A stretch of DNA of 64,000 bases from Leptospira saintgironsiae (GTDB taxonomy: Bacteria > Spirochaetota > Leptospiria > Leptospirales > Leptospiraceae), in NCBI RefSeq assembly GCF_002811765.1, contig NZ_NPDR01000001.1:1005367-1069366 (forward strand), given 5' to 3'. The notes under the pieces are model-generated. The model had not been told where the DNA came from and searched no databases. It saw only the letters and a program-made list of their open reading frames with translations. A program made the translations under genes and the position numbers. This document shows, one piece after another, positions 8,839-17,561 of the stretch (positions within the stretch are counted from its first letter, which is position 1; every line of letters starts with the position of its first letter).

Positions 8839-9825
8839 ATGCAGAAGGTTTTAAAATTCGAGCCCATCTATAAGGAAAAAGTCTGGGGCGGTAGAAAATT
8901 AGAAACCGTATTGGGACGAGGTATTCCTTCAGGGGATATTGGTGAATCCTGGGAGATTTCGGATTACGGTTCAGATCTTTCCAAAATTACAAACGGAGAA
9001 TGTTCCGGAAAAACTTTTAGAGAAGTATATACTTCCAATTATGAGTCGGTGCTCGGAAAACCTTTTAAAGGACAGAGCTTTCCCTTATTGATCAAACTGA
9101 TAGATGCTAAAGAAAAATTATCCGTACAAGTCCATCCGGACGATGCATATGCGGAGAAGTTTGATCCTGAAAGTGCAGGCAAAAAAGAGGCTTGGACAGT
9201 TTTACAAGCAGATAAAGGTTCCAAACTAGTTTGTGGATTTTCTAAACAAACAAATAAAGAAGAATTTTCAGAATACGTACAAACAAACAGAGTAGAAGAA
9301 ATTTTAAACGAAGTAGAAGTAAAAGAGTTAGATTCTTTTCTTCTCAATCCCGGAAGAATTCACGCGATCGGCGGCGGTATTCTTTTGATGGAAGTCCAAC
9401 AATCTTCTGATTCTACTTATAGAGTGTATGATTATGGAAGACCAAGAGAGTTACATCTTAAAAAAGCATTGGACGTTTTGGATTTTTCTTCTGCGGATCC
9501 TCAAGACAGATTGAGTCCTAAACAAATTGATTCTTTTGAATTCTCTCGTTCTGTTTTAACTGCAAATGACAAATTCAGAATGGAAATTTTAGAAATTGAT
9601 TCTAAGAAGAAATTTTCTCTTCCTTCTTTTTCTTCAGAACCTGTGTTCCATGTTTTGATGGTACTAAGTGGAGAATGTAAATTAGAAGATCTGGATCTGA
9701 AAACTGGAGATACTGTTTTAGTAACTGCTTCTGGGATCAAAGACGGAGTTTTTTGCGAATCCAAATCTTCTTTCTTACGTTTGGCCTGGTCCGGTCCAGG
9801 TTCTGATTGGATCCAATATTCTTAA
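8839..9825 (+). CDS. manA: Class I mannose-6-phosphate isomerase
   Basis: Interconverts fructose-6-phosphate and mannose-6-phosphate, feeding GDP-mannose and surface polysaccharide synthesis. The type I cupin pattern is present: YKEKVWGGRKL at the N-terminus, the metal-binding SVQVHPDDAYAE near residue 95, GKKEAWTVL near 115, and GRIHAIGGGILLMEVQQSS near 170-190. At 328 residues it is like the short Firmicutes-type enzymes. It sits in a tight run (6 bases after the DnaJ-like gene, 3 bases before the HNH gene). Confidence 0.94.
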   Translation: MQKVLKFEPIYKEKVWGGRKLETVLGRGIPSGDIGESWEISDYGSDLSKITNGECSGKTFREVYTSNYESVLGKPFKGQSFPLLIKLIDAKEKLSVQVHPDDAYAEKFDPESAGKKEAWTVLQADKGSKLVCGFSKQTNKEEFSEYVQTNRVEEILNEVEVKELDSFLLNPGRIHAIGGGILLMEVQQSSDSTYRVYDYGRPRELHLKKALDVLDFSSADPQDRLSPKQIDSFEFSRSVLTANDKFRMEILEIDSKKKFSLPSFSSEPVFHVLMVLSGECKLEDLDLKTGDTVLVTASGIKDGVFCESKSSFLRLAWSGPGSDWIQYS

Positions 9826-9828
9826 ATC

Positions 9829-10119
9829 ATGAATGGACCAGGAGAATATTCGGAAGAGCCGCTTCTTTGGGTAAGCGAATCCGAGATCAAAAAACAAAGA
9901 CAGATCGCAAAGGAATTACGTAAAACTCCTTGGTGGAGAAAGAAAAAAGCGGACGGCATCTGTCATTATTGTGGTAAAAAATTTCCACCTGATGATCTCA
10001 CAATGGATCATCTAATTCCTTTAGCAAAAGGTGGAAAGTCTATCAAAGCAAATCTGGTTCCTGCTTGCAAAGACTGCAATAATTCCAAAAAGAATAAACT
10101 TCCTTTCGAAGAATTCTGA
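9829..10119 (+). CDS. HNH endonuclease family protein
   Basis: A 96-residue HNH protein. A CHYCGKKF pair near residue 45 and CKDCNN near residue 85 make the structural zinc site, and TMDHLIPLAKGGKS followed by NLVPACKDCN is the HNH catalytic core. Stand-alone HNH proteins of this size occur in many bacteria; substrate and role are unknown. Three bases separate it from manA, so it probably shares its transcript. There is no sign of a phage or restriction context. Confidence 0.88.
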   Translation: MNGPGEYSEEPLLWVSESEIKKQRQIAKELRKTPWWRKKKADGICHYCGKKFPPDDLTMDHLIPLAKGGKSIKANLVPACKDCNNSKKNKLPFEEF

Positions 10120-10128
10120 TCTTCTATT

Positions 10129-10341
10129 TTACCAACAATGTGTATGGTATACTGCTTCTAAAAGATATAGATCACATACTGTCTTATTACTCTGATCCGC
10201 CAAACAAGCAGTCTGCAATATTTCTGCAGTCTTTTTATCGCTTGGAGTTGCCCTTCCACAATCCTGTTTTCCCCCTGAATTACAATTGGAAGATGCGAAC
10301 AGTATAAATGAGATAAAAGTGAAGAGAAATATATTACGCAT
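10129..10341 (-). CDS. Small cysteine-rich lipoprotein, hypothetical
   Basis: A 70-residue protein when started at ATG 10341, with a signal peptide MRNIFLFTFISFILFASSNC whose Cys can serve as a leptospiral lipobox (FASSNC is loose). The mature part has four further cysteines (DCG, TACL, VCDL, HTHCW). A longer reading from 10383 would place 14 residues before the signal peptide and overlap the upstream kinase, so I reject it. It follows the hybrid kinase by 10 bases and is probably co-transcribed. Function is unknown. Confidence 0.65.
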   Translation of the reverse strand: MRNIFLFTFISFILFASSNCNSGGKQDCGRATPSDKKTAEILQTACLADQSNKTVCDLYLLEAVYHTHCW

Positions 10342-10351
10342 TTTGAATGAA

Positions 10352-12838
10352 TTAACCCGCAGGTTTAGGCCTGCTTTGCACATATCTTTCTAAAAACAGG
10401 ATCCAATCCCTTTTGAGAGAAGGTTTTTTAAGATAAGAATCAAATCCTGAATTTTCGAAAAATTCTTCTGAACCTGGTAAAGCATGAGCAGTCCAAGCCA
10501 CAAGATAAGGAGGATGAGCGAAAGTTTCCTTAATTCTTTTGCAAACTTCTAAACCGCTAATATCTGGAAGATCAATATCTAAAAGTATGATCTCGTAGGT
10601 TTCTCTGTCCAATTGGACGATTGCATCTTTTCCCATTCCTAAAGAATGTACTTTCATTCCAAGTTTAGTCAAAATATCGGATGCAACCCTTCTGGAAAAC
10701 TCTTGGTCTTCCACGAGCAAAATTTTGAGAGGAGGTAGGACGATAGGTGGAGCTGCCTCTTCTTCCAATTCCTGTTTTTCAGGTTCTTCTTGAGAGAATG
10801 GAAGTAAGAATGAAAATTTAGATCCTTTTCCTGGAGAGCTTGTGATACGGATACTTCCCCCCATTAACTCCACTAGTTTTTTGGAAATAGTTAAGCCGAG
10901 TCCACTTCCGCCGAATTTTCTAGCAACAGAAGAGTCTGCTTGTACAAAAGGTTCGAATAATACTGCTGCTTGTTCTTCTGCGATACCGACTCCGTCGTCT
11001 TGCACCCAGAATTCTAATACTCGAGAGAAAAGATCTTCTCCATAAAAACGAACTCCAAGGCAGACCTTTCCTCCTGAGCCTGTGAACTTGATTGCATTAC
11101 TCAACAGATTTAAGAGTACTTGTTGGATCCTTCCTTCATCTCCCAGGAAAATTCCAGGATGGTGTTCCGGATAGGATATATCTACTAAGACTCTTTTTTC
11201 TTCCGCTCTTGCTTTTACCATTCTGGCAGCTCTTTGTAAAACAGCGAATGGATCGAAAGGTAGGATTTCCAACACGAAACGATGGTTTTCTATTTTAGAA
11301 AGATCTAATAATTGGTTCACTAAGTGGAGAAGGTTCTCTCCGGAAGCTTGAATGATCTCCGCGTATTCTTTTTGCTCTTGGGTCAAAGTTGTTTCGGAAA
11401 GAAGGTTAGAAGTCCCCAAAAGTCCGTTTAAAGGAGTTCGGATCTCATGGCTCATGATTGCCAAGAAATCATATCTATATTTTGCTTCCCATTCTGCTTT
11501 TTCTTTTGCAGCAGTAAGTTGAACAGTTCTGGATTCTACTTTATTTTCCAGTTCCGTTTTTAATTCGTTCAGGTTCTGGTTTGCGATTTGTAGTCCCTTC
11601 TCTGCCTCCATAGAAGTTCTCAAAACTCTGGAAAAGGAGAATGAAAATCCCAAACTATGGAAGAATATGAACAAAAATATCGCTGGAGCCAATATATAAT
11701 GATTATTTAATACATAATTAGAAGATAGGATATCGTTTACACCTGCAACGATTATAAAAGAAATTCCGAGCAAGAAAAATCTGGAACCAGGTCTTGCGTG
11801 AATGACTGCTCTTGCGCATCCCAATAAAGTGTAAGCGCCACCTATTAGGATCGTGAATTGGAATGGGAAGAGTAATCTTGCATAATATTCTGCAGGTAAT
11901 ACCAATGTAGGGATTGTGAAAAATAACATTATAATCAGAGAGATCCTTTCCGTTTTCGGATGGAAATCCTGTTTGAATGCAGTGGCAGAATAGGACAAAA
12001 ACCCTGAACAAAGAATATACGTACTCAGATATTCTAATCTATAACTGATCTCCCAAGGAACCTCAGGGAATACATAATTGAATAATCTATTTCCAGTCAG
12101 GAAAAATCTAAATACGGAAGCTAAGGAAAATAGCGCGAAGTATAATTGGCTTTTTTCTTCTCTTGTTCTTAAAAAAGCCATGATCTGATAGATCGCAAGA
12201 ACTAACACCGCGGCGGAACTTGCTACGTCCATTGCTTGGCTATAATGCAATTTTTTTAATATGAGAGAAGGTACTCCGATCTCAGGAGTGAACCAAAGGC
12301 CACCGTTGATATGTGCAAAATTGGAAATCTCAAAATCCAATCTTTTCAGATTCTGGGGAAGAAGGACTAAAGAGGATTGCAGGAATGGAACAGAAGTCTC
12401 AGGAGTTTTTCCTACTTTGCCTACAGTTTCTAAAAGTTTTCCATCAGCGTAAATTGAGTAAGATGTTCCTAGATCTGGAACTTTTAACATTAACTCAGGA
12501 CAATTTTCAGGAAGTTGAATATGAAGAGAGTAGGTCCCGAATCCTTTTCCATTCGGGAATAAAAGTTTTCCGTCTGTTGTAAATTCATTCCAGATCTGAG
12601 GAACTGGCGCATAAATCTTCTTTTGGATTCGTTCTGGCTCAGGCTCCGATGCCAAAAATTTCCCTGGAACCAATTCCCATTCTCCCCTAAGTGAAAGAAT
12701 CGTTTTGTTTGGATCCCAATTTTTTGTGTTTAGTTTACCTTCTTCAATTTCTCCGAAGCCATAATCTGCCCTTCCGCAATTCCAAGAGAGTAGAAGGCAG
12801 AGAATAAAAATTGGGAAAATTACGCGATTTGAATGCAT
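10352..12838 (-). CDS. Hybrid sensor histidine kinase: 7TMR-DISM sensor, kinase, receiver
   Basis: An 828-residue hybrid kinase. A lipoprotein-like leader (SWNC, Cys21) precedes a periplasmic beta-sandwich of the 7TMR-DISMED2 kind (about 40-185), seven membrane segments (about 195-400) and a coiled coil. The HisKA domain has SHEIRTPLNG with His near residue 464; HATPase motifs are LLNLLSNAIKFT, DDGVGIAEEQ and GSGLGLTISKK. The C-terminal receiver has LLDIDLPD with the phospho-acceptor Asp near 754 and a conserved Lys in YLKKP. It has no output domain, so it likely hands phosphate to an unlinked partner. The combination of a lipoprotein-type Cys and a 7TM anchor is odd, and the Cys may simply be part of a signal anchor. 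Confidence 0.92.
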   Translation of the reverse strand: MHSNRVIFPIFILCLLLSWNCGRADYGFGEIEEGKLNTKNWDPNKTILSLRGEWELVPGKFLASEPEPERIQKKIYAPVPQIWNEFTTDGKLLFPNGKGFGTYSLHIQLPENCPELMLKVPDLGTSYSIYADGKLLETVGKVGKTPETSVPFLQSSLVLLPQNLKRLDFEISNFAHINGGLWFTPEIGVPSLILKKLHYSQAMDVASSAAVLVLAIYQIMAFLRTREEKSQLYFALFSLASVFRFFLTGNRLFNYVFPEVPWEISYRLEYLSTYILCSGFLSYSATAFKQDFHPKTERISLIIMLFFTIPTLVLPAEYYARLLFPFQFTILIGGAYTLLGCARAVIHARPGSRFFLLGISFIIVAGVNDILSSNYVLNNHYILAPAIFLFIFFHSLGFSFSFSRVLRTSMEAEKGLQIANQNLNELKTELENKVESRTVQLTAAKEKAEWEAKYRYDFLAIMSHEIRTPLNGLLGTSNLLSETTLTQEQKEYAEIIQASGENLLHLVNQLLDLSKIENHRFVLEILPFDPFAVLQRAARMVKARAEEKRVLVDISYPEHHPGIFLGDEGRIQQVLLNLLSNAIKFTGSGGKVCLGVRFYGEDLFSRVLEFWVQDDGVGIAEEQAAVLFEPFVQADSSVARKFGGSGLGLTISKKLVELMGGSIRITSSPGKGSKFSFLLPFSQEEPEKQELEEEAAPPIVLPPLKILLVEDQEFSRRVASDILTKLGMKVHSLGMGKDAIVQLDRETYEIILLDIDLPDISGLEVCKRIKETFAHPPYLVAWTAHALPGSEEFFENSGFDSYLKKPSLKRDWILFLERYVQSRPKPAG

Positions 12839-12947
12839 AAATGACGGAATTTCATCCTATAAACGACGTATTTTCGAGTTTGTCCACCTTTTACAGCAAA
12901 GCCGAATCCTTTTTTGGGCCGATCTTTACAGTAGGGAAAGACTCAAG

Positions 12948-13286
12948 GTGCTAGAATCTTACGATAAGGAAACCGAATCCACAGAGCATGAGGAGCTAGG
13001 TGACGAACTTCTTCACTTGCTGGATGAGGATGGAAATCCATATTCTTTTATTGTGGGAGAAGTAGTCGAGTTAGACGAGCATCAATATTTTTTACTCATA
13101 CCTTCCTCCGAAGACGAAACTGATTTTATCAATTTGGATGTAGGATTTTTGAAGGGAGAAGAAAGTTTCGGATATTTTGCTGTGAAGATAGAAGCAGATG
13201 AATTCGGAGAGGATAGATTGGTAGAAGTCACTGACTCCAGAGAATTGGAAGATTTATTGTACGAATTGAACTCTGACGTAGTCTAA
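12948..13286 (+). CDS. DUF1292-like small acidic protein
   Basis: A 112-residue, strongly acidic cytoplasmic protein. The central segment (LLDEDGNPYSFIVGEVVELD, then YFLLIP) and the C-terminal ELEDLLYEL match the DUF1292 (YrzB-like) pattern. It starts with GTG at 12948, with GGAAAG at 12934-12939 as ribosome site. It is divergent from the hybrid kinase (110-base gap) and about 90 bases upstream of the antiporter gene. The function of the family is unknown. Confidence 0.8.
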   Translation: MLESYDKETESTEHEELGDELLHLLDEDGNPYSFIVGEVVELDEHQYFLLIPSSEDETDFINLDVGFLKGEESFGYFAVKIEADEFGEDRLVEVTDSRELEDLLYELNSDVV

Positions 13287-13379
13287 TGGGTCCTATGGTT
13301 TTGATTTTTGTTTAGAAAATAGTTTTTTTCACACAAAAAAAGAAATCGCATAATTTTCAAAGGATTAGAATCTATCGTA

Positions 13380-14867
13380 GTGGAATTGAACTCTCTTAAC
13401 TTCGAGTTTCAAATTTTAGCTCTTTCGAGCCTCATCATCCTAAGCATAGGCCTATTGCGCGTTTCCACAAAATTTGGAATTCCCTCTCTACTTATATTCT
13501 TAACGATCGGAATGTTGGCAGGTTCCGACGGCATTCTAAAGATCTGGTTTAATGACGCAGATCTGACTCGTAAGGTCGGTTCTATCGCATTAGCATTTAT
13601 CTTATTCTCCGGAGGTCTAGAGACAGACTGGGTCAAGGTAAAACCTATACTTGGTAAAGGTATTTCTCTCGGAACCTTAGGAGTACTTCTCACCTGCTTG
13701 TTCGTGGCAGTATTCGCAATTTTTGTAATGGGTTTTGATCCTATTATCGGATTTCTTTTAGGTGCGATCGTATCTTCTACTGATGCTGCTGCAGTGTTTA
13801 ATGTTCTCAGAACTAGTAATATAGGTATGAGAAAAGGACTCACTTCTCTTTTAGAATTGGAGTCAGGAAGTAACGATCCACTTGCGGTTTTATTGACCAC
13901 TTCTGTTTTAGGTTTTGTTGGATCTACTTCTCCTTCTTGGGACACTTTAGCTTGGACTATCTTCCAGCAATTCAGTTTAGGAATTATCTTAGGTCTACTT
14001 TTAGGATATTGGATCTATAGAGGTATGAACCGGATCAAACTAGATTACGAAGGTTTGTATCCGGTATTACTTTCAGCTTCTGTTTTATTTGTATATGCTG
14101 CAACTGATTTGATCGGAGGAAACCCGTTCTTAGCAGTGTATATAGCAGGGATTATCATAGGAAATCGATCCTTCGTCCACAAACGAAGTAATGTTCGTTT
14201 TATGGATGGGATTGCATGGTTGATGCAGATCGTGATGTTCCTCACCTTAGGACTTCTGGTATTCCCATCTAAAATTCCTTCCGTCGCCGCGTTAGGAATA
14301 GCGTTTTCAGTTTTCCTAACAGTGATTGCGAGACCTGCAGCGGTGTTTTTGGCTCTTACCGGATTTAATGTAGATTGGAGAGAAAAACTTTTAGTTTCCT
14401 GGGTGGGATTAAGAGGTGCTGCACCGATTATTCTCGCAACATTTCCTTTTGCAAAACAACTCCCAGAGTCGGAGATGATCTTTCATATAGTGTTCTTTAC
14501 TGTATTAACTTCTTTACTATTGCAAGGATCTACCATCCCATTTGCAGTTCGGATTTTAGGACTTGAGGCAGCTTTGGAACAAAGAGCTTCTTATCCATTT
14601 GAATTCGAAAACAAGGACAAGAGCGATACTCAACTTTTGGAATATATTGTTCCCTATGGCTCTGCTTCTGTGGGTAAGTTCGTTTACGAATTGGATTTCC
14701 CTGAAAACTCTTTGATCACTTTGATTTACAGAGGAGATTCTCATTTGGTTCCAACTGGTAAAACCAAAATGGAAGATGGAGATGTTCTTTTGGTTTTAAC
14801 TCCTGAAGGTGCAGAGGGTAAGATCCGAGAAATTCTTTCAAGAATGGGAGAGAAAAAGGAAGCCTAG
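13380..14867 (+). CDS. Potassium/proton antiporter, CvrA/NhaP2 family with RCK-C domain
   Basis: A 495-residue CPA1-type cation/proton antiporter in the inner membrane. About residues 10-395 form 12-13 membrane segments, with motifs IGMLAGSDG, FILFSGGLETDW, GAIVSSTDAAAVFNVL and ELESGSNDPLAVLLT; the paired acidic residues in SSTDAA and SNDP are the ion-binding site. About 410-490 is an RCK-C (TrkA-C) regulatory domain, which distinguishes NhaP2/CvrA from NhaP. It starts with GTG at 13380 behind a weak AAGGA. The next gene follows after 12 bases. Confidence 0.92.
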   Translation: MELNSLNFEFQILALSSLIILSIGLLRVSTKFGIPSLLIFLTIGMLAGSDGILKIWFNDADLTRKVGSIALAFILFSGGLETDWVKVKPILGKGISLGTLGVLLTCLFVAVFAIFVMGFDPIIGFLLGAIVSSTDAAAVFNVLRTSNIGMRKGLTSLLELESGSNDPLAVLLTTSVLGFVGSTSPSWDTLAWTIFQQFSLGIILGLLLGYWIYRGMNRIKLDYEGLYPVLLSASVLFVYAATDLIGGNPFLAVYIAGIIIGNRSFVHKRSNVRFMDGIAWLMQIVMFLTLGLLVFPSKIPSVAALGIAFSVFLTVIARPAAVFLALTGFNVDWREKLLVSWVGLRGAAPIILATFPFAKQLPESEMIFHIVFFTVLTSLLLQGSTIPFAVRILGLEAALEQRASYPFEFENKDKSDTQLLEYIVPYGSASVGKFVYELDFPENSLITLIYRGDSHLVPTGKTKMEDGDVLLVLTPEGAEGKIREILSRMGEKKEA

Positions 14868-14879
14868 CTTCTTAATAAG

Positions 14880-16505
14880 ATGGATCGTTTTGATTGGAAG
14901 AAGGTTGTTCGATCGAACTATTTCGAACTAACCTTAGTTCTTTTTATCTTCTCTTATTTCTCTTACCAAAACGCTTGGCTAAGCGACGATTCATTTATTA
15001 GCTTTAGAGTTTTAGATCATTTCGTAAATGGTTTTGGTTTGCGTTGGAATATCGCAGAACGTGTGCAGGCATTTACAAATCCACTTTTGGTCCTTGTACT
15101 CTCTCCTTTTTATTATCTATATCAGAATATAGTGTTCTGGTCTTTTTTCAGTTCATTTGTTTGGGGACTTTCTGCATTTTATTTTTTAAAGAAGATCTCT
15201 GTTTCTAAAGTTTCATTTTGGCTGGGATTTGGATTTCTTTTATCTTCCAGATCTTTTGTAGATTATTCCTATTCAGGTTTGGAAAATTCTCTGAATTATC
15301 TAATCGAAGCAATCTTCTTCTTTTTATATTTTAAAAAAGAAGAAGGGACCGATTCCAAATTACCGGGCCTGGTCCTTCTTGCCGGTCTTGGTCTGGTTTC
15401 CAGGATCGATTTTATCCTGATCTTTATCATTCCACTTTTGATCACTTTTGCACAGGATTGGAAGAAAGGTAAAATTAATATTTCTTTAAGTTCTAAAATT
15501 GCTCTTTGTGGTTTACCTTCAGTTCTTTGGTTTCTATTTTCTGCTCTGTATTACGGATCTCTTCTGCCAAATACATATTATTCCAAAACAAATGTAGAAG
15601 ATTCCTTTATCCAGATACTTTCGCAGGGTTTGCAGTATTACATTTTTGAATTGAAGTGGGACTCTATCGTATTCGCATTTCTTCCGATCGTTGTGATTCT
15701 CCGTGCGGTTTTACGAAAGGATTCGAGTTCTATTTTAATATCTTTGGCCTTTTCTTTACCATACATGATGTATATTCTCTTTGTTGGTGGAGACTTTATG
15801 GCAGGAAGATTTTTTACGTATGTGATTTTTCTTTTCGGTATCGCGTTGGCCCGTCTGGAAAATGTAGAGAAAAAAGAGATCTATATCTTGGGATCTGCAT
15901 TAATTCTTTATAATATTATTCTACCGTCTACTCCTATCCACTCTATCAAACAACAGGCGAAACAAAATCCTTGGATTTTGGGAAAAGGGGAAATTGCAGA
16001 CGAGAAACTTTGGTATTATCCCGGCACTGGGCTCGCTTGGTATAGTAAAAAGGATTCTCTTCTTTCTAATATTTCGAATAAAAAACCTTTCTTCCCCCCG
16101 ACCGACCAAAAAGTCTTTATTAAATATAATACAGGTGTGATTGGTTTTTTTCTGCCGGATCAGTATATTATCGATATAGTTGCCTTAGGAGATCCGCTAC
16201 TTTCTAGAATACAAGGAAAGGGCAGGGTGGGTCATAAGATCAGACATATACCTTCAGGATATTTTGAATCTGTAGAATCCGGAGAGAATAAGATCCAAGA
16301 TCCAAAGCTCAAGGAATATTATGATTCTTTGAACTTATTAACAAGAGGGGAAATATTCGACTCCAGGAGATTGCGTTTGTTTTGGAAGTTTCAATTCGGT
16401 TCTCTTCGGAAATACAAAGAGCCTTATTTAATAGATGAGCTGCGAGAAAATAGAATGTGGAAAGAAGAGAATCGCAAGAAGAACGACGGAATTAATTCGA
16501 TATAG
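14880..16505 (+). CDS. GT-C type membrane glycosyltransferase
   Basis: A 541-residue protein with roughly ten membrane segments over the first 330 residues and a soluble C-terminal part. The first periplasmic loop has WLSDDSFISFRVLDHF followed by GLRWNIAERVQAFTNP, the pattern of lipid-linked-sugar-dependent GT-C enzymes (AftB-like and related), where the DD pair is catalytic. It probably transfers a sugar to a surface polymer or lipid on the periplasmic side. Donor and acceptor cannot be told from the sequence. It is 12 bases after the antiporter and convergent with motA. Confidence 0.8.
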   Translation: MDRFDWKKVVRSNYFELTLVLFIFSYFSYQNAWLSDDSFISFRVLDHFVNGFGLRWNIAERVQAFTNPLLVLVLSPFYYLYQNIVFWSFFSSFVWGLSAFYFLKKISVSKVSFWLGFGFLLSSRSFVDYSYSGLENSLNYLIEAIFFFLYFKKEEGTDSKLPGLVLLAGLGLVSRIDFILIFIIPLLITFAQDWKKGKINISLSSKIALCGLPSVLWFLFSALYYGSLLPNTYYSKTNVEDSFIQILSQGLQYYIFELKWDSIVFAFLPIVVILRAVLRKDSSSILISLAFSLPYMMYILFVGGDFMAGRFFTYVIFLFGIALARLENVEKKEIYILGSALILYNIILPSTPIHSIKQQAKQNPWILGKGEIADEKLWYYPGTGLAWYSKKDSLLSNISNKKPFFPPTDQKVFIKYNTGVIGFFLPDQYIIDIVALGDPLLSRIQGKGRVGHKIRHIPSGYFESVESGENKIQDPKLKEYYDSLNLLTRGEIFDSRRLRLFWKFQFGSLRKYKEPYLIDELRENRMWKEENRKKNDGINSI

Positions 16506-16541
16506 GGCGAAACCTCGCCCTAAAATGTAGGATCTCCTACA
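16503..16541. terminator. Paired hairpins between convergent genes
   Basis: TAGGGCGA AACC TCGCCCTA (16503-16522) is a perfect 8-bp stem directly after the glycosyltransferase stop. TGTAGGATCTCCTACA (16526-16541) is a second perfect palindrome that runs over the last codons of the MotA gene. On the minus strand the second is followed by TTTTA. Together they probably stop transcription in both directions. Confidence 0.5.
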
Positions 16542-17268
16542 AAAATGGCGCCATTCTCTCTACAAGGATCCTTCTGTTATCTCCAGTTTGTAGAGAAATG
16601 ATTCCTCGGATGATTGCCTGTCTTCTTCTGTCTCTGGAAAATGCCCAAGTCCTAAGTCTATTCGCTAATGGAAAATACGCTAAGTTGGCAAACGCAATCC
16701 CGTAGAAAGTTGCGATAAATGCAGTAGCGATCCCTTCTCCCAGAGCTCTTGTTCCAGCTCCTAAGTTTTCTAATACGCTTACGAGTCCCATCACAGTTCC
16801 GATGATCCCGATCGTAGGAGAAAATCCTCCTGCGGTTTCTAAAATTTTTGCGGAGCGAGTTTCTTTATTCTCCAGACCTTCTGCTGCTTCGAATAAAATT
16901 TCTTCGACCGCTCTTGGATCTGTTCCATCTACAATGAGTTGGATCCCTTTTCTTAGGAATGCATCAGGCACAGCAGCAAGTTGGTCTTCCAACGATAATA
17001 GTCCGTTCTTTCTGGCCTTCTCCGCGAAATCCAAGAATACATCTGAGAGGGAAAATTCTCTTTTAGGAAAAAGTGACTCTCTTAAGTGAATGATCAGATT
17101 TGCGAATTCTTCTGGAGTATAACTTGCGAATGTAGCGCCCGCAGTTCCCCCCAGGATCAATACAAGTGCGGATAGTTTTAGAAAGGAGAGAAAATGCGCT
17201 TCTTCCAATAAGATTGCTAATAATACCGAAGCAAATGCCGCAATTAAACCTAAGATGGCCGAACGCAT
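16537..17268 (-). CDS. MotA-family proton-channel protein without an adjacent MotB
   Basis: A 243-residue MotA/TolQ/ExbB family protein. Four membrane segments can be placed: two at about 1-50 and two at about 150-215. The signature [22 protein letters not shown] and the following [17 protein letters not shown] fit MotA rather than ExbB, as does the acidic/basic cytoplasmic loop. MotA works with MotB as a stator; here neither neighbour is MotB, so its partner must be encoded elsewhere, or it serves another function. It starts with ATG at 17268. Confidence 0.85.
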   Translation of the reverse strand: MRSAILGLIAAFASVLLAILLEEAHFLSFLKLSALVLILGGTAGATFASYTPEEFANLIIHLRESLFPKREFSLSDVFLDFAEKARKNGLLSLEDQLAAVPDAFLRKGIQLIVDGTDPRAVEEILFEAAEGLENKETRSAKILETAGGFSPTIGIIGTVMGLVSVLENLGAGTRALGEGIATAFIATFYGIAFANLAYFPLANRLRTWAFSRDRRRQAIIRGIISLQTGDNRRILVERMAPFL

Positions 17269-17495
17269 GGGAGCAAATTAGGTAGATTATGTCATGGAGA
17301 CAAGCGTTTTCAAAAAAATAGAGGACGGTTCGTCCCATCCCCTCTACAAGAAAGTGAAAATTCGCAGTGGATTGGCTTTAACCAGGGAGGTTAAAGGTCC
17401 ATCCGTTTTAGAATATCGGATTTCAAAGTTCGGACCTTAGGGTTTTCACCCGTTTTTTCCGGAATGGGACCCAATTTAATTCCAGGGAGAAAAAT

Positions 17496-17537
17496 ATGCG
17501 TTTGAATGTTGCGCTGCAAAATACATTGACTTTTTAG
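17496..17537 (+). CDS. 13-codon leader ORF in frame with the GT2 gene
   Basis: An ATG at 17496 with GGGAGA at 17485-17490 begins MRLNVALQNTLTF and ends at TAG 17535-17537. It is in the same reading frame as the downstream glycosyltransferase, which itself has no recognisable ribosome site. It may be a leader peptide that couples ribosomes to the main gene, or the amber codon may interrupt a longer N-terminus. There is no independent evidence that it is translated. Confidence 0.35.
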   Translation: MRLNVALQNTLTF

Positions 17538-17561
17538 GTATTTCCAAAATTTTTGTCCCAA

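Noticed and set aside
13409..13945. Long open frame antisense to the antiporter gene
   Set aside because: It lies wholly inside a strongly supported membrane antiporter gene, has no recognisable motif, and arises from the codon pattern of the real gene.
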